Below are positions 63,176-64,000 of a stretch of DNA of 64,000 nt, piece after piece (the first letter of the stretch is position 1; each line of letters starts with the position of its first letter). Under the pieces are notes generated by a model. It had not been told where the DNA came from. It saw only the letters and a program-made list of their open reading frames with translations, and searched no databases. This stretch comes from Streptomyces niveus (GTDB lineage: Bacteria; Actinomycetota; Actinomycetes; Streptomycetales; Streptomycetaceae), in assembly GCF_002009175.1 (NCBI RefSeq), contig NZ_CP018047.1, forward strand, positions 7,926,493 through 7,990,492, written 5' to 3'. Position numbers and translations under genes: made by a program.

Positions 63176-63645
63176 TGCGCCACGTCCCACAGGCCGTGGG
63201 CCGCCAGCCCCAGCCCGGCCAGCGCCAGGCCGAGCCGCGGCGCGACGGCGAGCGCCACCAGCGCGACAGCGCCGTAACCGGCCATGGCGACGGTCTGCGC
63301 GGTCAGCGCGGGACGCGGCACCCGCGTCACCAGACCCAGGACGACGAGGATCAGCGCCGTACCCGCGACGCCGCTCCACCAGGGCAGACCGGCCAGTTCG
63401 GTGGCCACCACCACCAGCGATCCGCCGGCGATCGCGGGCCAGGCGACCCCCGGCCGCCCCGACGCTGCCGCGGCGAGGTAACAGAGGCAGGCCACGCACA
63501 CCACGACCGACAGGGATTCCCGCTCGACGCCGGTCGCGAACTGCGCGGCCACGGCCGCCAGTCCGAGCGCGGTCGGCCAGCGGCGCAGGACGGTACGGGC
63601 GCCGGTCGTGTCGGCGCCCGTGCTCAGGGGATGTTCGGTAGTCAT
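63073..63645 (-). CDS. Multi-pass membrane protein
   Basis: 190 aa from an ATG at 63645; the frame extends to 63732. Five to six hydrophobic segments (SVVVCVACLCYLAAAASG, VAWPAIAGGSLVVVATELAG, GVAGTALILVVLGLVTRV, AMAGYGAVALVALAVAPRLG, LALAGLGLAAHGLWDVAHYR, LVLDVPLGLGAVALAVLS). The WDVAHYRRDAVVPR loop is the most polar. It could be a small-molecule transporter or an integral sensor; family not assigned. It converges with the GlxA-type gene. Confidence 0.8.
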   Translation of the reverse strand: MTTEHPLSTGADTTGARTVLRRWPTALGLAAVAAQFATGVERESLSVVVCVACLCYLAAAASGRPGVAWPAIAGGSLVVVATELAGLPWWSGVAGTALILVVLGLVTRVPRPALTAQTVAMAGYGAVALVALAVAPRLGLALAGLGLAAHGLWDVAHYRRDAVVPRSLSEFCLVLDVPLGLGAVALAVLS

Positions 63646-63889
63646 GCCGAGGACAGTGCCCGCCGCCGGTCGGCGGCGTCGAGCCGGATCCGATCGGTGT
63701 CGGGAATCCGGGGACACCTGTCCGTCAGCCACCGGTCCGGCTCATCGCGGAGTCCGAGAAGGGCGGCTGGGCGGGGTGGCAGTTTCACTCGATCGAAGTA
63801 AGTGATCTTGAAAGTGCTCCCGCTGCGGCGCCGGGCCTGAAGGATCGGTCGGGCCGTCCACGCCGGGCGGCGGCACATCGTCGACCGGA

Positions 63890-64000
63890 ATGGACTCCCT
63901 CATGGCTGAAGCGCTCAAGTACGGCGACCGGATCCATCTGCAGAACGCGTACAAGAACTGGGCTGGCGGCTACCTCGACACCAACGGGCACAGCACCGCC
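63890..64000 (+). CDS. Beta-rich carbohydrate-binding-like protein, 3' end outside window
   Basis: Frame open from an ATG at 63890 (or the in-frame ATG at 63902) to the window edge. The visible part (YGDRIHLQNAYKNWAGGYLD, then TNGHS) has the strand-turn pattern of fascin/beta-trefoil-like exported Streptomyces proteins, in which YLDTNG-type repeats recur. Only 37 residues can be seen, so the call is tentative. Confidence 0.5.
   Translation, partial: MDSLMAEALKYGDRIHLQNAYKNWAGGYLDTNGHSTA

Overview
The window is high-GC actinobacterial DNA with Streptomyces codon use, GTG/TTG starts, ATGA/GTGA-coupled operons, Tat and Sec exported proteins and a DasR-type operator. At 58.5-61.2 kb it carries a tap-tpg locus (telomere-associated protein and telomere terminal protein), so it probably comes from the arm of a linear Streptomyces replicon. 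Many broken genes, IS elements and IS scars fit an arm or subtelomeric region.

Layout. 0-6.5 kb: a septum-formation-type lipoprotein (cut by the window edge), an FG-GAP propeller protein, a tautomerase-NTF2 fusion, a HicB-like HTH gene with a possible +1 frameshift, and gene scraps. 6.5-14.3 kb: a VOC protein, a zinc-ribbon membrane microprotein, a tap remnant, a frameshifted aminoglycoside-phosphotransferase-like gene, a histidine phosphatase, a three-gene ECF-sigma operon behind a cluster of dyads, an LRR protein and a broken lipoprotein. 14.3-18.6 kb: a coupled pair, a 140-aa protein and a STAND NTPase with WD40 repeats. 18.8-26.5 kb: two-domain SMI1/KNR4 protein, integrase relic, DUF1990 and DUF2283 genes and two large cytosolic proteins. 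26.6-30.9 kb: coupled operon of EACC1-type protein, caspase-TM-binding-domain-vWA protein and solute-binding lipoprotein. 31.8-38.5 kb: DUF427 protein, two alpha/beta hydrolases, a headless metallopeptidase, and a trypsin/orf149/Trypco1 set. 38.9-44.1 kb: nagZ-namZ-amiE-like peptidoglycan-recycling operon with a dre site. 44.4-50.9 kb: a secreted protein, a second EACC1-caspase pair, a MerR regulator, a P-loop kinase and a PQQ-propeller pseudogene. 51-56 kb: IS481 and IS5-family elements among small genes. 56-64 kb: esterase, lipoprotein, tap (broken) and tpg (intact), GlxA-type regulator, membrane protein and a partial beta-rich protein.

The most interesting theme is the density of predicted conflict or signalling modules in 14-47 kb: a STAND NTPase with a coupled partner sharing a short motif, two EACC1-caspase modules (one with an apparent extracellular sensor plus binding protein), and a trypsin-Trypco1 module. 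At least seven reading frames are interrupted by small indels. Whether these are true decay or read errors cannot be decided from the sequence alone.
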